From contig DAOVGZ010000035.1 in the NCBI GenBank assembly GCA_030672115.1, positions 1-9,252 of the forward strand: a stretch of DNA of 9,252 nucleotides, written 5' to 3'. A program made the position numbers and the translations under genes. The notes beneath the pieces were generated by a model. The model ran no database searches and had not been told where the DNA came from. It was given only the letters and a program-made list of their open reading frames with translations. This stretch comes from a bacterium. Lineage in GTDB: Bacteria > Babelota > Babeliae > Babelales > Vermiphilaceae. Positions within the stretch are counted from its first letter, which is position 1; every line of letters begins with the position of its first letter. Shown here piece by piece: positions 6,563 through 9,252 of the stretch.

Positions 6563-8068
6563 GTGAAGAATTTTTTAAATTGGAAAAATATAGTTTTGTT
6601 GGCGATTATTTTGTTGGCAAAACCATTATTTGCTATAAAAAAAAAATCAAATTGTTTGTGTTCTTTTTTGTTTCCGTATTTTTCTGGACAGTTGCTTAAT
6701 GGTTTTGGAAGGGGGGGATATACTCCTCTAGGTGATAACGAACAAAAAAAAGATAAAAAGCAAAGAAAGAAAAGTAGTTGTTTGCGAAACCTTTTTAAAA
6801 AAAAACAGGCAATATTTTTTGTAGAACCATCACAAGAAACTCTTTTGCAAGAAGATAGCTTTTTGGATAAAAAAACTGATTCGATTAAAGATTCTAAGCT
6901 CACAAAAGAAGAATTTTTAAAAACGGCAAAACAGTACGTTAAAGTTTTTAAGAAAAAAATGCAGAATAATAATTTTGTTTTGGATAAAAAGACATGTGGT
7001 TTTGTTATGAGTGCAGAAATTCCTGATCAAGCGGATGTAAAAATATTTACCGACTTGCATTCAAGTGATGATGCTCTGCAGAAGTTTAATGTATTAATGA
7101 GAGATAATAAATGGGTTGGTACAGGTCCAAATAAATGGAAACTTTTGAATAAAAATAAATATTTAGTTTTTTTGGGTGACTATATTGATAGGGGCAAAAG
7201 GGGTGTGTATGTCCTGTATAATGTTTGGAAATATTTTATTAATAATCCAGACAACGTTGTTTTGTTAAGGGGCAACCATGAAGATGAAGCTATGTATGAA
7301 TCATATGGATTTCTCGGAAAAGAGATAGAACGATCTGGATTTGAAGATTTGTCTAAAGGTGAGTTGAAAAAATTTGGTATAGATTATTATGCTGATTGGT
7401 TTAAGTATAAGATTTCTGTGCTCGATTTAGATGTTTGTCTTAAGAAGTCTTGGTCTGCGCGCTCTAAAGATGGGGCGGTGATAAAAGAGGCCTTAGATAA
7501 TAAACCTAATGCTTTTTATTTGTTTCAAAAAAATAATGATAAAAAAACTCGGTGCTACCTTTTTACGCATGGTGGAGTAGCTTTTAATTTTTTTCCTAAA
7601 AAACCGTGTAAATTATCAAAGGTTATATTTCAGGCTATAAGTAAAAAAGCAGTTTATAGTTTTGCTTGGAATGATTTTATAAAAAATAAGAAATATCGAC
7701 ATGTTGCGGTTACAGCAAGAAGTGGTTCCTCAATAGAGTTTGGCAAGGATTTTTTTGTAGACTATGCAAAAGAATTTGAGAAAAAAACTGGAGCTAAAAT
7801 GGTTCAAGTTGTTCGTGGTCATCAGCATGAAGATTTGTATAGAGAATTAAAAAGAGCTAAAGGCTTATATTTTTTGCATGAAATCAAGCAATGGGATGGA
7901 AATTCTAGTAATGCAATTTCTATAAAAAAATTGGTAAAAAAAGAACCTGCTGTTATAACGCTTGGTTGTTTTAGTTTTAAAGAGAATAAGAAAGCAACTG
8001 TTGTTGGTCTTGATCTAAAAAAAAGTTTTGATGAATGTAAAATTGTTGCTCAGATTATAAAAAAGTAG
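6563..8068 (+). CDS. Exported PPP-family (PP1/PP2A-like) metallophosphatase, copy 2
   Basis: A 501-residue paralog of copy 1. GTG start at 6563 with AAAGG about six bases upstream; the resulting MKNFLNWKN aligns with both neighbours. The signal peptide NIVLLAIILLAKPLFA (cleavage before IKKK) is followed by a 90-residue linker unlike that of the other copies, with NCLCSFLFPYF, a glycine-rich GFGRGGYTPLG and a basic patch. Catalytic motifs: TDLHS with D164 and H166, GDYIDRG 205-211, LRGNHE with N238 and H239, YESYGF after it, THG with H336, FAWNDF (WSD in copy 1), ARSGSSIEFGK, RGHQ with H420, and SSNAIS near the C-terminus. The spacing from GNHE to THG is about 98 residues, longer than in PP1 (about 50), showing an insertion. 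It is much closer to copy 3 than to copy 1 and probably shares its transcript. The coding sequence carries several long homopolymer runs. Confidence 0.85.
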   Translation: MKNFLNWKNIVLLAIILLAKPLFAIKKKSNCLCSFLFPYFSGQLLNGFGRGGYTPLGDNEQKKDKKQRKKSSCLRNLFKKKQAIFFVEPSQETLLQEDSFLDKKTDSIKDSKLTKEEFLKTAKQYVKVFKKKMQNNNFVLDKKTCGFVMSAEIPDQADVKIFTDLHSSDDALQKFNVLMRDNKWVGTGPNKWKLLNKNKYLVFLGDYIDRGKRGVYVLYNVWKYFINNPDNVVLLRGNHEDEAMYESYGFLGKEIERSGFEDLSKGELKKFGIDYYADWFKYKISVLDLDVCLKKSWSARSKDGAVIKEALDNKPNAFYLFQKNNDKKTRCYLFTHGGVAFNFFPKKPCKLSKVIFQAISKKAVYSFAWNDFIKNKKYRHVAVTARSGSSIEFGKDFFVDYAKEFEKKTGAKMVQVVRGHQHEDLYRELKRAKGLYFLHEIKQWDGNSSNAISIKKLVKKEPAVITLGCFSFKENKKATVVGLDLKKSFDECKIVAQIIKK

Positions 8069-8102
8069 AAAGATAAAAAATATTTATTTAAGAAAGGCTT
8101 AA

Positions 8103-9252
8103 ATGAAAAATATTTTTTCTTGGAAGAGTATTTTTATAGTTTTGATTTTTTTTTCGACAAAATCATTTTTTGCTATGGAAAAAACAAAAAAAAATAATAA
8201 TTCTCAATTTTTAACAAAAGAAGAATTTTTAAAAACAGCAAAACAGTATGTTGACGTCTTTAAAAATAAAATGAAAAACAATGATTGTTATGATTTTGGT
8301 GAAAATATAAGTGATTTTGTGATGAGTCTCAAAATTTCTGATCAAGCTGATATAAAAGTATTTACTGATTTGCATTCAAGTGATGATGCTTTAAAAAAGT
8401 TTAATTTATTAATGAAAAATAGTAAGTGGGTTGATACAAAAAAAAATAAATGGAAGCTTTTGAACAAAAATAAATATTTGATTTTTTTAGGAGACTATAT
8501 TGATAGGGGAAAAAGGGGCGTGCATGTTCTTTATAATGTTTGGAAATATTTTATTAATAATCCAGATAATGTTATTGCCTTGAAAGGTAATCATGAAGAA
8601 AAATATACATATGAAACTTTTGGGTTCGCTGGAGTATATGATCTTGGGGAGTTTACTCATATTAATGTCGAAGAAAGTGAATTGATAAAGTTTGGTATAA
8701 ATTATTATGATCGTCGGCCTAGATTTAAGTATATTGGAGAAAGTAAAAAAAAATATACGGATTTTACGATTTCGGAAGATGGAAAGGTTATACAAAGGGC
8801 TTTAAGTTATAAGCCGAATGCTTGTTATTTATTTCAAAAAAATGAAGATAAAAAAACTCGATGCCATCTTTTTACTCATGGTGGAGTAGATTTTAAATTT
8901 TTTCCTAAAAAATTTAGCAAACTGTCAAAGATTGTGTTTCAAGCTATAAGTAAAAAAGTAGCGCATAGTTTTGCTTGGAATGATTTTATAATAAATAGAA
9001 ACTTGAGGCATCGTGTTTTTTCAGTAAGAAGGGGAACTGCAAAAACATATGGCAAGGATTTTTTTGTGAATTATGCAAAAAAATTTGAGAAAGAAACTGG
9101 AGCTAAAATGATTCAAGTTATTCGTGGGCATCAGCAGAGCGATCTTGTTGAAAAGTTTAAAAAATTTGGAGGGTTGCATTTTTTATATGAACCTAAACAC
9201 AAGCAGTGGGACAAGAAATCTCTCATTGTAGCTTTTGTAGAAAAATTGGCAG
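8103..9252 (+). CDS. Exported PPP-family metallophosphatase, copy 3, 3'-truncated by window edge
   Basis: The frame is open from ATG 8103 to the window end (383 codons); the end is not seen. AGAAAGG lies five bases before the ATG, and the gap to copy 2 is 34 bases. The signal peptide (MKNIFSWKSIFIVLIFFSTKSFFA) is followed almost at once by SQFLTKEEFLKTAKQYV, which matches the start of the catalytic part of copy 2, so the long linker is absent. Motifs: TDLHS with D89 and H91, GDYIDRG 130-136, GNHE with N163 and H164, THG with H259, FAWNDF, VRRGTAKTYGK and RGHQ with H343. Two departures from its siblings: the Arg before GNHE is Lys (K161), and the C-terminal SNAIS-like segment reads KSLIVAF. 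All metal ligands remain, so it may still be active, perhaps with altered specificity. Confidence 0.85.
   Translation, partial: MKNIFSWKSIFIVLIFFSTKSFFAMEKTKKNNNSQFLTKEEFLKTAKQYVDVFKNKMKNNDCYDFGENISDFVMSLKISDQADIKVFTDLHSSDDALKKFNLLMKNSKWVDTKKNKWKLLNKNKYLIFLGDYIDRGKRGVHVLYNVWKYFINNPDNVIALKGNHEEKYTYETFGFAGVYDLGEFTHINVEESELIKFGINYYDRRPRFKYIGESKKKYTDFTISEDGKVIQRALSYKPNACYLFQKNEDKKTRCHLFTHGGVDFKFFPKKFSKLSKIVFQAISKKVAHSFAWNDFIINRNLRHRVFSVRRGTAKTYGKDFFVNYAKKFEKETGAKMIQVIRGHQQSDLVEKFKKFGGLHFLYEPKHKQWDKKSLIVAFVEKLA

Noticed and set aside
6547..6903. Minus-strand open frame opposite the 5' part of phosphatase copy 2, and another at 8487-8795 opposite copy 3
   Set aside because: Antisense shadows of genes whose protein motifs align with paralogs; no independent coding evidence.
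4870..8068. Annotation of the phosphatases as ApaH (Ap4A hydrolase) or bacterial PrpA/B
   Set aside because: Export signals, length above 500 residues, the YGF-like segment, WSD/WND and RGHQ favour the eukaryotic-type PPP branch, though a formal tree is needed.
1..9252. Alternative genetic code with TGA read as Trp
   Set aside because: Trp positions use TGG and several genes end at TGA at sensible lengths.

Overview
The window is a strongly AT-rich stretch of bacterial chromosome, read with the standard bacterial code (TGA is a stop, for example at 1434-1436 and at the holB end). It holds a small block of recognisable housekeeping genes with unusual paralogous families on either side. Eukaryote-like phosphatases with N-terminal export signals, repeated paralogs and low GC suggest a host-associated bacterium, such as an intracellular symbiont of protists of the Dependentiae (TM6) or Chlamydiae kind. 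That placement is inference; nothing here fixes the taxon.

Layout. Bases 2-1436 (+): two overlapping paralogs of a family I do not recognise. The first is cut by the left edge; the second has a signal-peptide-like N-terminus. Bases 1459-2827 (-): holB (DNA polymerase III delta' subunit) and tmk (dTMP kinase), overlapping by 14 bases, a classic tmk-holB pair facing the paralogs. Bases 2927-4694 (+): a small [4Fe-4S] ferredoxin translationally coupled to an AMP-forming acyl-CoA synthetase, closed by a long hairpin at 4749-4792. Bases 4870-9252 (+): three tandem paralogs of a PPP-type (PP1/PP2A/calcineurin-like) metallophosphatase, each starting with a signal peptide. The last runs off the right edge. 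A clear Rho-independent terminator (6452-6489) separates the first from the second; the second and third are 34 bases apart and probably share a transcript.

The most interesting part is the phosphatase array. The catalytic motifs GDYIDRG, GNHE, THG and RGHQ are present, as are eukaryotic-PPP features (a YGF-like segment after GNHE, WSD/WND, and RG followed by (F/Y)G before the last His). The first metal motif is altered in all three copies from GDxHG to TDLHS, and SAPNY is missing. Signal peptides suggest they act outside the cytoplasm, possibly on host phosphoproteins (inference). The copies differ mainly in the linker between export signal and catalytic domain: an in-frame minisatellite coiled coil in copy 1, a homopolymer-rich linker in copy 2, almost none in copy 3.

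There is no gene-free stretch above 300 bases. The largest gaps are 4695-4869 and 6415-6562, both holding a hairpin. I saw no tRNA, rRNA, CRISPR array or insertion sequence.
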